Positions 16,837 to 24,775 of a stretch of 64,000 nt of DNA are shown in pieces. The notes beneath the pieces were generated by a model that was not told where the DNA came from, made no database searches, and worked only from the letters and a program-made list of their open reading frames with translations. The position numbers were made by a program, and so were the translations under genes. Every line of letters begins with the position of its first letter. The stretch's first letter is position 1. This stretch comes from Pseudomonas putida (GTDB lineage Bacteria > Pseudomonadota > Gammaproteobacteria > Pseudomonadales > Pseudomonadaceae): positions 124,001 through 188,000 of the forward strand of contig NZ_MNAH01000012.1 in assembly GCF_001976065.1 (NCBI RefSeq), read 5' to 3'.

Positions 16837-17418
16837 TCAGGCGCGGCGCAGGGCGTGGTGTTCCATGCGGTTTTGCAGACGATAGAGGTAGGCAAAACCC
16901 TGCTCCCAACGCTGATGACCCGACTTCACATTGATGTGCCCGGCACCCGCCAGGATCCCCGCTTCCGCGCCCCAGTTACGCGCCAGCTCCAGGGCCCGCG
17001 GCGCGCTGACGGCGCTGTCGTTGTCGGAGCCGACGACCTGGCTGGGAAACGGCAACAGATCGGTTGGAATCGGTGCGAAATTGCGCAGGGCTGGCGCGCA
17101 GGCCGGGCGCTCGACGTCCGCTGGCGCGACCAGCAAGGCGCCACGCACCTGACGGAGGAATTGCACGGGCGCTGTCGCCGCCCAATGCGCGACGGTAATG
17201 CAGCCAAGGCTGTGGGCGATCAGGATGACCGGGGTACTGTCGGCGGCAATCGCCTCGGCCAGTGCCGCGACCCAGTCTTCTCGACGCGGCGTCAGCCAGT
17301 CGGCCTGCTCCACCCGTGCGCTGTTCGGCAGGCTGTTCTGCCAATGACTTTGCCAATGATCTTCCGGCGATCCTTGCCAGCCCGGCACAATCAGGTAGCG
17401 AATGGATTCGTTGCGCAT
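16837..17418 (-). CDS. RBBP9/YdeN family alpha/beta hydrolase
   Basis: A 193-residue serine hydrolase of the RBBP9/YdeN type. The start YLIVPGWQGSPEDHWQSHW is the family signature. The nucleophile lies in IAHSLGC (about residue 70), the acid is probably Asp in GSDND, and the histidine is in AGHIN. The length is normal for the family. It ends 56 bases before the sigma-54 regulator on the same strand, so the two may be co-transcribed. Substrate is unknown. Confidence 0.9.
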   Translation of the reverse strand: MRNESIRYLIVPGWQGSPEDHWQSHWQNSLPNSARVEQADWLTPRREDWVAALAEAIAADSTPVILIAHSLGCITVAHWAATAPVQFLRQVRGALLVAPADVERPACAPALRNFAPIPTDLLPFPSQVVGSDNDSAVSAPRALELARNWGAEAGILAGAGHINVKSGHQRWEQGFAYLYRLQNRMEHHALRRA

Positions 17419-17536
17419 GGGGGAAGCTCTCCTGCTGCGTGTCTGTTCCTGGTCGAGTATAGGGACGGGATTTATATTCGTTAAGGAATAAGAAGCTATT
17501 TATTAAGACCTATATCGAATATGCAACAAGCTAACC

Positions 17537-17608
17537 TGTAGGAGCTGGCTTGCCAGCGAAGGCGTCGTGCCTGACACACCGCTTTCGCTGGCAAGCCAGC
17601 TCCTACAG
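17537..17608. repeat. REPIN (GTAGGAGCTGGCTTGCCAGCGAA family)
   Basis: Two inverted, nearly identical REP arms with a centre of about 25 bases, between the hydrolase start and the small terminator cassette upstream. Confidence 0.9.
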
Positions 17609-17632
17609 GGGTGATGTGTTTGACAGAAATAA

Positions 17633-17666
17633 AAAAAGGGCCGCACCCTGCCAAGGAGACGGCCCC
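17633..17666 (-). terminator. Rho-independent terminator after a possible leader peptide
   Basis: On the minus strand GGGCCG pairs with CGGCCC around a loop and is followed by seven T residues. It ends a unit that starts with the mini-ORF at 17684-17710. Confidence 0.75.
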
Positions 17667-17683
17667 GGAAAAACTCAAACCTG

Positions 17684-17710
17684 TTAGCGTGCGATGATCA
17701 CCGACAACAT
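17684..17710 (-). CDS. Possible 8-residue leader peptide MLSVIIAR
   Basis: On the minus strand AGGAG (17717-17721) lies six bases before ATG TTG TCG GTG ATC ATC, then GCA CGC and a TAA stop. The strong terminator 20 bases downstream gives the layout of a leader peptide with attenuator. The next gene on this strand, the hydrolase at 17418, begins 230 bases further on past a REPIN. The peptide carries no run of a single amino acid apart from two Ile, so the attenuation signal is unclear. It could equally be a short stand-alone transcript. I do not recognise the family. Confidence 0.4.
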   Translation of the reverse strand: MLSVIIAR

Positions 17711-17756
17711 GGTGAACTCCTCGTGTAAACGTTTCGCGCTAAACTGGTGTCGGTTT

Positions 17757-17870
17757 AATGAATCTTGAAATCGACGGGCACGCTGACCCAACCGTCCCTG
17801 GACATCGCCCTGGCGGGCACGAAACTCCGCCGTTCACAGCGCCAGGTCAGACCGGGATGATTTTTAGTGA
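17757..17870 (-). pseudogene. Possible remnant of a TonB-like C-terminus
   Basis: The minus-strand frame ends ...SFVPARAMSRDGWVSVPVDFKIH and stop, which resembles the last segment of TonB family proteins (WRFxPA...GWVxVPVxFxx). The upstream part of the frame is REP-derived and no TonB domain start or signal anchor exists. A short deletion or frameshift between VPAR and GW would explain the imperfect match. This rests on a short motif only. Confidence 0.3.
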
Positions 17871-17910
17871 GTCGCCGTTTCAGCCGGATTAGTAGTGACT
17901 GAACTACCGC

Positions 17911-18006
17911 TTTCGCGAGCAGGCTCGCTCCCACAGTGGTTCTTGGTTGTTCACAGATTTTGTGTTCACTGAAAATCAAACTGTGGGAGCGAGCCTGCTC
18001 GCGAAG
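17911..18006. repeat. REPIN, second family (GTGGGAGCGAGCCTGCTCGCGAA)
   Basis: Two inverted arms flank about 45 bases of AT-richer sequence just downstream of the fatty acid desaturase stop codon. Together with the elements at 17537-17870 it fills the 594-base stretch between the hydrolase and the desaturase. Confidence 0.85.
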
Positions 18007-18012
18007 AGGCCA

Positions 18013-19086
18013 TCAGGCGCGCGCACCCTCTACGGTTTCACCTTGAACTTCCTCCCCGCGCACAAACCGATTGGCCCGCGCAAACGTCCCGAAATCATTG
18101 AACCGCACGCCCATTTCACGCATCACCTTATGCGCCACCGGCACGGTCATCTGGCGGATGTAGAACGGTTCCTTCACCACAAAGTGGTGGATGCCGTGGC
18201 TGCTTCCGAAGTTGAAGCAGAACGCCTGCAACGGCCACAGCCACCAGGCGTTCAGTACCTGGCACTGCTGCATCACATTGCCCGGCTCGATGTCGCCGTA
18301 GTAGTGCATGTTGGAGCTGATGAAATGCAGGCAGAACGTCCGCAGCACGTTCGGCCCGATGATCACCACTGCGGCGATATCGATCACGTTCATCACCGAC
18401 AGCGTGGTCGCCGACCACTCGATCGGCGTGCCCGTCAGGTAGGCGATGCCGTTCGCGGCGTGGAAGCCGAGAAACACGTACCACGCGCCCCAGTGCAGCA
18501 GCGCCAGCGGTGCGTAGACCTTCAGCGTGCGCTGGATGATGCTGAACTTGTGCGCCCAGGTTTTGGCCCGGAGCATGCGGATGAACGCCGACATGATGTT
18601 GTCGCCAATCATCAACAACCGCGCGAATCCCCAAGGCTCGCCGTTGGTGATGGCGCGTTCTTCCATGTCGGTCTCGGTGCCGGACACCTTGTGGTGATTG
18701 AGGTGCAGGTGACGACGAATCCATGGATTGATTGTGCTCGGACGCGCCAGCCAGACCAGGCCCATCATCAGGTTGTGCGGCACCCGCTGCTTGCGAAAGT
18801 ACATGCTGTGAATCAGGTCGTGCTCGAGTTCGTGGGTCAAGGAAGCGAAAAATGCGTTGAGCAGCAAACACACCCACCACGCCATGTAACCCTCGATGTA
18901 GAGCGCCGCCGAACCGATCATGCCGACCAGTGCGAAGGCCAGAATGCCTGCGCCCAACGCGTCCTGATGATTGAGAACCGGGTAGCGCTGGCGCAGTTCG
19001 ACGCCCTTGGCCAGCACCACTTGGCGAATATGTGCAGATCGCTGAGCAGCATTCAGTCGCTGGGGACTTGCAGAAGTACCTTGCAT
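18013..19086 (-). CDS. Membrane fatty acid desaturase
   Basis: A 357-residue integral-membrane di-iron enzyme. The three histidine boxes are visible: HELEHD (85-90), HLHLNHH (126-132) and HGIHH (about 303). Transmembrane pairs lie at about 45-82 and about 190-245. Such enzymes introduce double bonds into acyl lipids, or hydroxylate, using oxygen and an electron donor. It is divergent from an AraC regulator that begins 100 bases away, so the pair is probably a regulated unit. The substrate is not known; it is clearly different from DesA at 28.3 kb. Confidence 0.85.
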   Translation of the reverse strand: MQGTSASPQRLNAAQRSAHIRQVVLAKGVELRQRYPVLNHQDALGAGILAFALVGMIGSAALYIEGYMAWWVCLLLNAFFASLTHELEHDLIHSMYFRKQRVPHNLMMGLVWLARPSTINPWIRRHLHLNHHKVSGTETDMEERAITNGEPWGFARLLMIGDNIMSAFIRMLRAKTWAHKFSIIQRTLKVYAPLALLHWGAWYVFLGFHAANGIAYLTGTPIEWSATTLSVMNVIDIAAVVIIGPNVLRTFCLHFISSNMHYYGDIEPGNVMQQCQVLNAWWLWPLQAFCFNFGSSHGIHHFVVKEPFYIRQMTVPVAHKVMREMGVRFNDFGTFARANRFVRGEEVQGETVEGARA

Positions 19087-19186
19087 GCTTCCATCCTCTG
19101 GTTATTGATGTTCGCATCCTGCCCGCTTCACATGCCTGGAGCGGTAGCCGAGAACGCCAACCTGTTGACCGGAAGCGCCAACCAGC

Positions 19187-20191
19187 ATGACTGAACCGAC
19201 CTCCCTCGCCAGCTGGACTCGCGCCCTGCGCAAGCAACTCGACGCACTGGGCCTCGACAGCACTGCCCTGTGCCAGCAAGCCGGGCTCGACCCGCAACTG
19301 ATGGACGACCCGAACGCCCGTTATCCGTTGTCCGGTACCACGCGCCTGTGGGAAATCGCGGTACAGGTCAGCGGCGACCCGGCGATCGGCTTGCGGGTGT
19401 CGCGCTTCGTCAGCCCCACCACCTTTCATGCGCTCGGTTATGCGCTGGTGGCCAGCGGCAGCTTGCGGGAAGTGTTCGAGCGCATCGTGCGGTATCACCA
19501 GGTGGTCAGTGACGCCCTGGAACTGGAGCTGACCCGCACCGATGACCGCTACTGTTTCCACCTGAGAATTCCGCCAGGCAACCCGGCCCCAGCCTTCGAA
19601 GCCATCGACGCCTTCGTGGCGATTTATGTGCGCACCTGCCGCAACCGCCTGGGCCGCGACTATGCCCCGCTGGCGGTGTACTTGCGGCGCCCGGAGCCGG
19701 CGGACCCGCATCAATGGCACAAGGTCTTTCGCTCTCCGGTGTATTTCGCCACCGGGGAGGACCGGTTGGAATTCGCGCTGTCGGACTTTGACAGTCACCT
19801 GGACGACGCCAACCCGGAACTGGCCGAACACAACGAAGCCGTGCTCAACCGCACACTGGCGCAACTCAAGCCGCTGACCTGGGAGCGCAAGGTCCGCGAC
19901 GCCATAGAAGAACAATTGCCGGAAGGCGAACCCAGTGCCGAACACATCGCCAAGGCCCTGCACCTGAGCCTGCGCAGCCTGCAACGGCATTTGGCGGATG
20001 AGGGTTGTCGGTTCGATACGCTGCTCAACGAAAGCCGCGAAAACCTGGCGTTGCTGCACCTGCGCGATCCGCAATGCTCGTTGAGCGAGATCAGCTACTT
20101 GCTGGGGTTTGCCGACACCAGCAGTTTCAGCCGCGCGTTCAAGCGCTGGACGGGGATGACACCGGGGCAGTTCCGGGATGGGTTGCGCTGA
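19187..20191 (+). CDS. AraC family transcriptional regulator
   Basis: A 334-residue regulator with an N-terminal ligand-binding domain of the Arabinose_bd type (about 20-205) and a C-terminal double helix-turn-helix (about 232-332) ending with the AraC signature ISYLLGFADTSSFSRAFKRWTGMTPGQFR (split here around the conserved GF and F-RAFKRW). It is divergently transcribed from the desaturase, which it probably controls. The ATG at 19187 has GGAAG 12 bases upstream. The ligand is unknown, probably a fatty acid or related compound given the neighbour. Confidence 0.92.
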   Translation: MTEPTSLASWTRALRKQLDALGLDSTALCQQAGLDPQLMDDPNARYPLSGTTRLWEIAVQVSGDPAIGLRVSRFVSPTTFHALGYALVASGSLREVFERIVRYHQVVSDALELELTRTDDRYCFHLRIPPGNPAPAFEAIDAFVAIYVRTCRNRLGRDYAPLAVYLRRPEPADPHQWHKVFRSPVYFATGEDRLEFALSDFDSHLDDANPELAEHNEAVLNRTLAQLKPLTWERKVRDAIEEQLPEGEPSAEHIAKALHLSLRSLQRHLADEGCRFDTLLNESRENLALLHLRDPQCSLSEISYLLGFADTSSFSRAFKRWTGMTPGQFRDGLR

Positions 20192-20206
20192 CAGATCCGA
20201 AGGATC

Positions 20207-20572
20207 TCAGCGCCCCTGCCCCCGCCGCAACAACTTGCGCACCCGCGCCACCAGCTCACTCACGGCAAACGGCTTGAGCAGGTAATCATCCTCGTGCAAC
20301 TCCAGCCCGCGCAGGCGATCCTCGATACCATCTCGGGTGGTGAGCAGGAGCACTGGCGTCTCACCGAGCTTGCGGATCTGTTGCAGCAGCTGCCAACCAT
20401 TAAGCCCCGGCAGCATGACGTCGAGGATGATCAGTTCATATTTGCCCGCCTCGATAAAGCGCCGACCGTCCATACCGTTGAACGCCACATCGACCGCATA
20501 GCTCGCTTCGCTCAGGCCATCGGCCAAATGCCGGGCAAGTCCGGGTTCGTCTTCCACTAGCAATACACGCAT
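20207..20572 (-). CDS. Receiver-only response regulator (OmpR-type, output domain missing)
   Basis: A 121-residue protein consisting of a complete receiver domain: acidic pocket EDE (7-9), phosphoacceptor Asp51 in LIILDVMLPG, Thr78/79 and Lys100 in LLKPF. It ends ARVRKLLRRGQGR, exactly where OmpR family proteins continue into the winged-helix domain. The stop codon lies 15 bases from the convergent AraC gene. No sensor kinase is adjacent. It may be a truncated gene or a working stand-alone receiver. Confidence 0.8.
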   Translation of the reverse strand: MRVLLVEDEPGLARHLADGLSEASYAVDVAFNGMDGRRFIEAGKYELIILDVMLPGLNGWQLLQQIRKLGETPVLLLTTRDGIEDRLRGLELHEDDYLLKPFAVSELVARVRKLLRRGQGR

Positions 20573-20629
20573 GGCACACCTCGATTGTCGTTCCGACAGG
20601 CTAGGCGCGTTTGCGGCTAAAGCCCACCC

Positions 20630-21316
20630 TTAAACGGCAATCAACGCCCGCAACCGTTGCACATCGAGGATTTCGATCTCGCCATATCCCAGCTTCAACA
20701 TCCCTTGCCCCTGCAAATCCTTGAGGATCTGGTTGGTGGTCTGCCGGGATAGCGACAACATCGAAGCAAGCTGCTCTTGCGGCAGTTGCAGGACGCGGCG
20801 GGGTTCGTCGATTTCGCCGTAACCTTCGGCGATCATCAGCAAGCGATGGGCCAGGCGCATCGGCGCCGGCATCAGGCTCAGCTGTTCGAGATTGATGAAG
20901 GTCAGGCGCAGTTTCTGACTCATCAGCAGCGCCAGTTGCCGCCAATGCACCGGCTGCTCATCGAGCAACGCGAGCAGGGCGATTTGCGGGATGTGCAGCA
21001 ACGTGCACGGGCCCAGGCCAAAGGCGTCGTGGGTACGCGCCTGGCCATCGAACAGGCAGATTTCGCCAAACCAGTGCGGCGCCTCCACCAGGCTCAACAA
21101 CGCCTCTTTGCCCTGTTCGTTCACCGCTCCGATACGCACCGCGCCTTCGAGCACCGCGTACAGGCCACAGGGCGGATCGCCACGCTGGAACAAGCGCTGG
21201 CCGGCTGATAAGCGCCGCACCCTGGCAACGGCCAGCAGACTATCCTGTAGAGAAACAGGTAAATGGCTGAACCACTGACCGCGTAACAGGCGTGGTCGCC
21301 AGACCTGCATATCCAT
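20630..21316 (-). CDS. Crp/Fnr family transcriptional regulator
   Basis: A 228-residue regulator. A cyclic-nucleotide-binding-like beta-barrel (about 25-140, with GLYAVLEGAVRIG and WFGEICLFDG) is joined by a long helix to a Crp-type helix-turn-helix (about 165-225, with LASMLSLSRQTTNQILKDL). It lacks the N-terminal cysteine cluster of Fnr. The ATG at 21316 follows AGGAG; a second ATG is two codons downstream. It is divergent from the Mpo1-like gene. The effector is unknown. Confidence 0.88.
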   Translation of the reverse strand: MDMQVWRPRLLRGQWFSHLPVSLQDSLLAVARVRRLSAGQRLFQRGDPPCGLYAVLEGAVRIGAVNEQGKEALLSLVEAPHWFGEICLFDGQARTHDAFGLGPCTLLHIPQIALLALLDEQPVHWRQLALLMSQKLRLTFINLEQLSLMPAPMRLAHRLLMIAEGYGEIDEPRRVLQLPQEQLASMLSLSRQTTNQILKDLQGQGMLKLGYGEIEILDVQRLRALIAV

Positions 21317-21400
21317 GAAAACTCCTAGAGATTGTCGCCTGGCTGACAGAGCCATGAATGGCCCCGGGGCATGATCGCTCACCCTACAGGAGGAATAACA

Positions 21401-21922
21401 ATGAAAAAAAGCCTCGTTGACCATCTCAGTCAATACGCCGCCTACCACCGTGATCCGCGCAACATCGCTACCCACTTCATCGGCATTCCGCTGATCGTGG
21501 TGGCGGTGGCGGTGTTGCTGTCTCGTCCGCAATGGGCGGGGGGCTGGCTTTCACCCGCGGTACTGGTCGCGCTGGCATCGGCGTGGTTCTACCTGCGCCT
21601 GGAGTTGCGCCTTGGGCTGTTGATGACGGTGTTGCTGGGGCTGTGCATTTGGGCAGGCCAGGTTTTGGCACAGCAAAGCACGCTGGTCTGGTTGAGCAGC
21701 GGCGTGGCGATGTTCGTGATTGGCTGGGCGATCCAGTTTGTTGGTCACCACTACGAAGGACGCAAACCGGCGTTCGTCGATGATGTGACGGGGTTGATTG
21801 TCGGGCCGTTGTTTGTGGTGGTAGAGCTGGCGTTTTTGCTGGGGTTGCGACGGGTGCTGAAAGAGCAGATCGAGGCGCGGGCGGGCGGGGTGCGGGTCAA
21901 TCCAAACAAAGCGGCGGCCTGA
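21401..21922 (+). CDS. Mpo1-like (DUF962/YGL010w) membrane protein
   Basis: A 173-residue protein. A soluble N-terminus with the family motif YAAYHRDPRNIATHFIGIPL (about 9-28, histidines conserved) is followed by about four membrane helices, with the second conserved histidine motif VGHHYEGRKPAF. Yeast Mpo1 is an iron-dependent dioxygenase of 2-hydroxy fatty acids; the bacterial role is not established. The ATG at 21401 follows AGGAGG; an earlier in-frame ATG lacks a ribosome site. Confidence 0.88.
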   Translation: MKKSLVDHLSQYAAYHRDPRNIATHFIGIPLIVVAVAVLLSRPQWAGGWLSPAVLVALASAWFYLRLELRLGLLMTVLLGLCIWAGQVLAQQSTLVWLSSGVAMFVIGWAIQFVGHHYEGRKPAFVDDVTGLIVGPLFVVVELAFLLGLRRVLKEQIEARAGGVRVNPNKAAA

Positions 21923-21929
21923 ACGGATA

Positions 21930-22010
21930 TGTAGGCGCTGGCTTGCCGGCGAAAGCGGTGTGTATGACACACCGCGTCATCGTTGATCGCTGGCAAGCCA
22001 GCTCCTACAG
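21930..22010. repeat. REPIN (GTAGGAGCTGGCTTGCCAGCGAA family)
   Basis: Inverted arms with a TGTATGACACACCG centre, ending directly at the cysA stop codon. Confidence 0.85.
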
Positions 22011-22011
22011 G

Positions 22012-23001
22012 TTAGATGTTGGCGACCTTCTGCCAGACCTTCGGCTTGAAGAACAGTGTCTCGCCCTTGGCCAGTCCGATCAGGCTGTCGTGATCCTTGA
22101 CCACTTCGGCTTCGATCAGATCATTCTGGCCTTCGACCTTCAGCGTCACCCGCGTCGTGGCGCCCAACGGACGGATATCGCGCACTTGCGCCGCATGGTG
22201 ATCTTCCAGCTCATGCCGCGACAGCGACACCTCGTGCGGGCGGAACAGCACGTGATTGTCCTCGCCCAGGTGCAGGCGGTTCGAATCGCCGAGGAAGTGA
22301 TAAACGAAATCGCTGGCCGGGTTTTCGTAGACGTCACCCGGTGCGCCGATCTGCTCGATCACGCCCTTGTTCATCACCACGATGCGGTCGGCAACTTCCA
22401 TCGCCTCTTCCTGGTCGTGGGTCACGAATACCGACGTCAGGTTGATGTCTTCATGCAGGCGCGCCAGCCAGCGACGCAGCTCCTTGCGGACCTTGGCGTC
22501 GAGGGCGCCAAAGGGCTCATCGAGCAGCAGCACTTTAGGCTCCACCGCCAAGGCACGGGCCAGGGCGATGCGCTGGCGCTGACCACCGGAAAGCTGTTCC
22601 GGATAGCGATCCGCTAACCAATCCAGCTGCACCATGTTCAGCAACTCGTGCACCTTGGTGGCGATCTGGCTTTCGCTCGGGCGCTGTTTTTTCGGCTTCA
22701 TGCGCAGGCCGAACGCAACGTTGTCGAACACCGTCATGTGGCGGAACAAGGCGTAGTGCTGGAACACGAAACCGACGTTGCGATCACGCACGTCGTGGCC
22801 GGAAACGTCTTCACCGTGGAACACGATATTGCCCTGGTCCGGGGTTTCCAGGCCAGCGATGATCCGCAGCAACGTGGTCTTGCCGCAGCCCGACGGGCCG
22901 AGCAACGCGACCAGTTCGCCGCTCTGGATGTCCAGGCTGATGTTGTCCAGCGCCTTGAACGCATTGAAATTCTTGCTGACGTTACGCACTTCGATCGACA
23001 T
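22012..23001 (-). CDS. cysA: Sulfate/thiosulfate ABC transporter ATP-binding protein CysA
   Basis: A 329-residue ATPase. It shows Walker A GPSGCGKTT (about 35-43), signature LSGGQRQR, Walker B LLLDEPFGALD, the H-loop THDQEEAME and a C-terminal TOBE-type regulatory domain (about 240-325). It energizes sulfate and thiosulfate import by CysT-CysW with the binding protein Sbp. It is the last gene of the sbp-cysT-cysW-cysA operon, 3 bases after cysW. The operon is expected to be under CysB control. Confidence 0.96.
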   Translation of the reverse strand: MSIEVRNVSKNFNAFKALDNISLDIQSGELVALLGPSGCGKTTLLRIIAGLETPDQGNIVFHGEDVSGHDVRDRNVGFVFQHYALFRHMTVFDNVAFGLRMKPKKQRPSESQIATKVHELLNMVQLDWLADRYPEQLSGGQRQRIALARALAVEPKVLLLDEPFGALDAKVRKELRRWLARLHEDINLTSVFVTHDQEEAMEVADRIVVMNKGVIEQIGAPGDVYENPASDFVYHFLGDSNRLHLGEDNHVLFRPHEVSLSRHELEDHHAAQVRDIRPLGATTRVTLKVEGQNDLIEAEVVKDHDSLIGLAKGETLFFKPKVWQKVANI

Positions 23002-23004
23002 GAA

Positions 23005-23874
23005 TTATTCCTCCGCGGCGCTGGCGCGCAGGCGGTTGATACGGTTTTCGCTCCACTGCTTGAGCAGCAGGATGAAGAGCGCCAGGATCAGCAACAGGCT
23101 CGCCACGGCGAACGCGGCCACGTGGTTGTATTCGTTGTAGAGGATCTCGACGTGCAGCGGCAAGGTGTTGGTCACCCCGCGAATGTGCCCGGAAACCACC
23201 GACACCGCACCGAATTCACCCATGGCCCGCGCGGTGCAGAGCACCACGCCGTAGATCAGGCCCCATTTGATGTTGGGTACGGTGACGTGCCAGAACATCT
23301 GCCAGCCATTGGCCCCGAGCAGGCGCGCGGCCTCCTCTTCCTGGGTGCCCTGCTCCTGCATCAGCGGGATCAGTTCACGGGCCACGAACGGTACGGTGAC
23401 GAAAATCGTCGCCAGCACGATGCCTGGCAAGGCGAAGACGATCTGGATGTCGTGGTCCGAAAGCCACGGGCCGAACAGCCCCTGGGCGCCGAACATCAAC
23501 ACATAGACCAGGCCGGCGATGACCGGCGATACCGAGAACGGCAGGTCGATCAGGGTCACCAGCATACTTTTGCCGCGGAACGTGTACTTGCTCACGCACC
23601 AGGCGGCACTGACGCCGAACACCAGGTTCAACGGCACGGAGATCAGTACGGCGATGACCGTGAGCTTCAGTGCCGACAGCGCGTCCGGCTCGAAGATCGC
23701 GCTGAAAAACGCCCCGAGGCCGAGCTTCAGCCCTTGAGACACCACGATGAACAGCGGCAACAACAGGAACAGCGCAAAAATCAGCCAGCCAAGGCCGATC
23801 AGGATTCGCCGCGAAGTCGCACTGCCACGACGGGCAGCGTTCGAGGAAGCGGCAGCAATAGACGATTGGGACAT
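23005..23874 (-). CDS. cysW: Sulfate ABC transporter permease CysW
   Basis: A 289-residue inner-membrane permease with six predicted helices and the EAA loop region (EEEAARLLGANGWQMFWHVTVPNIKWG, split around about 180-205). GGAGG lies before the ATG. It forms the translocation channel with CysT. It lies 13 bases downstream of cysT and 3 bases before cysA. Confidence 0.95.
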   Translation of the reverse strand: MSQSSIAAASSNAARRGSATSRRILIGLGWLIFALFLLLPLFIVVSQGLKLGLGAFFSAIFEPDALSALKLTVIAVLISVPLNLVFGVSAAWCVSKYTFRGKSMLVTLIDLPFSVSPVIAGLVYVLMFGAQGLFGPWLSDHDIQIVFALPGIVLATIFVTVPFVARELIPLMQEQGTQEEEAARLLGANGWQMFWHVTVPNIKWGLIYGVVLCTARAMGEFGAVSVVSGHIRGVTNTLPLHVEILYNEYNHVAAFAVASLLLILALFILLLKQWSENRINRLRASAAEE

Positions 23875-23887
23875 TGTTCGCGCCTCC

Positions 23888-24706
23888 TTATGGGGTTTCG
23901 ATGCGCCGCTGCAGCAAGTTGATCAGCAGCAACAGAATGAAGGAAACCACCAGCATCAGCACACCAATGGAGGTAGCGCCCGTGTAATCGTACTGGTCGA
24001 GCTTGACCATGATCAGCAGCGGCAGGATCTCGGTTTTCATCGGCATGTTGCCGGCGATGAAAATCACCGAACCGTACTCGCCGACTCCACGGGCAAAGGC
24101 CAGGGCGAAACCGGTCAACCAGGCAGGCAACAGGGCCGGCACCAGGATGTGACGGAACACCTGCAAAGGTTTTGCGCCCAGGCACGCCGCTGCTTCTTCC
24201 ACTTCACGGGGAATATCGGCCAGCACCGGTTGTACAGTACGTACCACGAATGGAAGTGTCACAAAAGTAAGGGCAAGGGTGATGCCCAGGGGGGTGTAGG
24301 CGATCTTGAATCCCAGATCCGCTGCAAACTGACCCACCAGGCCGGTGGGGGTGTATAACGCGGTCAGCGCAATGCCGGCCACGGCGGTGGGCAATGCGAA
24401 GGGCAAGTCGATCATGGCATCGATGATCTTGCGTCCAGGGAAGGTATAGCGCACCAGCACCCAGGCGAGCAGCGTGCCGATTATGCCGTTGATGATGGCG
24501 GCATACAGGGCGGTGCCGAAGCTCAGCTTCAAGGCCGCCAGCACCCGTGGCGCCGAGATGATTGCCCAGAACTGATCCCAGGTGAGTTGAGCGGCATGCA
24601 CGAACATCGCCGCCAGTGGTATGAGCACAATCAGGCTGAGGTACACCAAGGTGTAGCCCAGCGTCAGCCCGAAGCCGGGTATGACGGGGGAGATACGACG
24701 CGACAT
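23888..24706 (-). CDS. cysT: Sulfate ABC transporter permease CysT (CysU)
   Basis: A 272-residue permease with six predicted helices and an EAA loop (EEAAACLGAKPLQVFRHILVPALLP, split around about 170-195). The ATG at 24706 follows AAGGAC. It is separated from sbp by 69 bases that hold a strong palindrome, which may lower transporter expression relative to the binding protein. Confidence 0.95.
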   Translation of the reverse strand: MSRRISPVIPGFGLTLGYTLVYLSLIVLIPLAAMFVHAAQLTWDQFWAIISAPRVLAALKLSFGTALYAAIINGIIGTLLAWVLVRYTFPGRKIIDAMIDLPFALPTAVAGIALTALYTPTGLVGQFAADLGFKIAYTPLGITLALTFVTLPFVVRTVQPVLADIPREVEEAAACLGAKPLQVFRHILVPALLPAWLTGFALAFARGVGEYGSVIFIAGNMPMKTEILPLLIMVKLDQYDYTGATSIGVLMLVVSFILLLLINLLQRRIETP

Positions 24707-24732
24707 AAAAGTCCTTGGTTGAGAATGCACTA

Positions 24733-24756
24733 AGCCTCGAATCGCGATTCGAGGCT
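24733..24756 (-). promoter_or_regulatory. Perfect 12-base-arm palindrome between sbp and cysT
   Basis: AGCCTCGAATCG is followed directly by its reverse complement. There is no T-run, so it is more likely an mRNA-stabilizing or attenuating hairpin, often seen after binding-protein genes, than a full terminator. Confidence 0.6.
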
Positions 24757-24775
24757 CCTTGATGGCGATTTAAGA

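Noticed and set aside
17496..17678. A 60-codon open frame on the minus strand upstream of the hydrolase
   Set aside because: It consists mostly of REPIN and terminator sequence, and its translation matches REP-derived peptides.
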